A stretch of DNA of 6,552 bases from Actinomycetes bacterium (GTDB lineage Bacteria; Actinomycetota; Actinomycetes; Propionibacteriales; Propionibacteriaceae): assembly GCA_023442485.1 (NCBI GenBank), contig JAEZZG010000034.1:1-6552 (forward strand). The letters run 5' to 3'. Under the pieces are notes generated by a model. It saw only the letters and a program-made list of their open reading frames with translations, had not been told where the DNA came from and did not search any database. Shown here one piece after another: positions 6,483-6,552 of the stretch; within the stretch, counting starts at the first letter, position 1, and each line of letters begins with the position of its first letter. The position numbers and the translations under genes are program-made.

Positions 6483-6552
6483 ATGACCTACAGTGATCAC
6501 GACCCCGCCTCCACCGTCGAAGCCGATCCACACCTGCAGCACAAACTCGCCA
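6483..6552 (+). CDS. N-terminus of a downstream gene, possibly 1,4-alpha-glucan branching enzyme GlgB
   Basis: An ATG at 6483 opens 23 codons without a stop to the window edge (MTYSDHDPASTV, then EADPHLQHKLA). CGGAGAA lies just upstream, with four bases between GGAG and the ATG. The peptide is acidic and hydrophilic, with no signal peptide. No family motif can be seen in so few residues. The glgB suggestion rests only on its place directly after glgE, because glgE and glgB are neighbours in many actinomycetes. It could equally be another glycogen gene or an unrelated protein. Confidence 0.6.
   Translation, partial: MTYSDHDPASTVEADPHLQHKLA

Overview
The window looks like chromosomal core and metabolic sequence from a moderately high-GC actinomycete. 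The best fit is the Propionibacteriaceae, for example a Cutibacterium-like organism. This rests on GTG starts, good purine-rich ribosome binding sites, an actinobacterial-type MnmA beside a MetE-like protein, and a GlgE-type glycogen locus. The species assignment is inference; no rRNA or other marker gene is present.

Left part, minus strand (positions 1 to 1723): mnmA encodes the tRNA U34 2-thiouridylase. It is followed after 68 bp by the first 183 codons of a cobalamin-independent methionine synthase-like (MetE C-terminal family) protein that runs off the left edge. The two genes are probably co-transcribed. Middle (1724 to 2084): a 361-bp divergent spacer with no convincing gene or strong promoter, but with one near-perfect 16-bp dyad and a short tandem repeat.

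Right part, plus strand (2085 to 6552): a glycogen/alpha-glucan cluster. It contains glgX (debranching enzyme), glgE (alpha-1,4-glucan:maltose-1-phosphate maltosyltransferase), a strong 12-bp inverted repeat that resembles an intrinsic terminator or attenuator, and the first 23 codons of another gene. That last gene is perhaps glgB by context, but its sequence is too short to prove this. GlgE extends alpha-1,4 chains with maltosyl units from maltose-1-phosphate, a branching enzyme would add alpha-1,6 branches, and GlgX removes short branches during remodelling or breakdown. The window therefore holds the polymer-handling half of the GlgE pathway. The enzymes that make maltose-1-phosphate (TreS/Pep2 or GlgM) are not in view.

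All complete genes are intact and carry their expected catalytic residues. I see no mobile element, CRISPR array, tRNA, rRNA, toxin or defence system, and nothing that amounts to an undescribed system. The items worth a second look are fine-grained: cysteine ligands in MnmA, substrate-pocket residues and an N-terminal extension in GlgE, a cysteine-pair tail in GlgX, and small dyads in the spacers.
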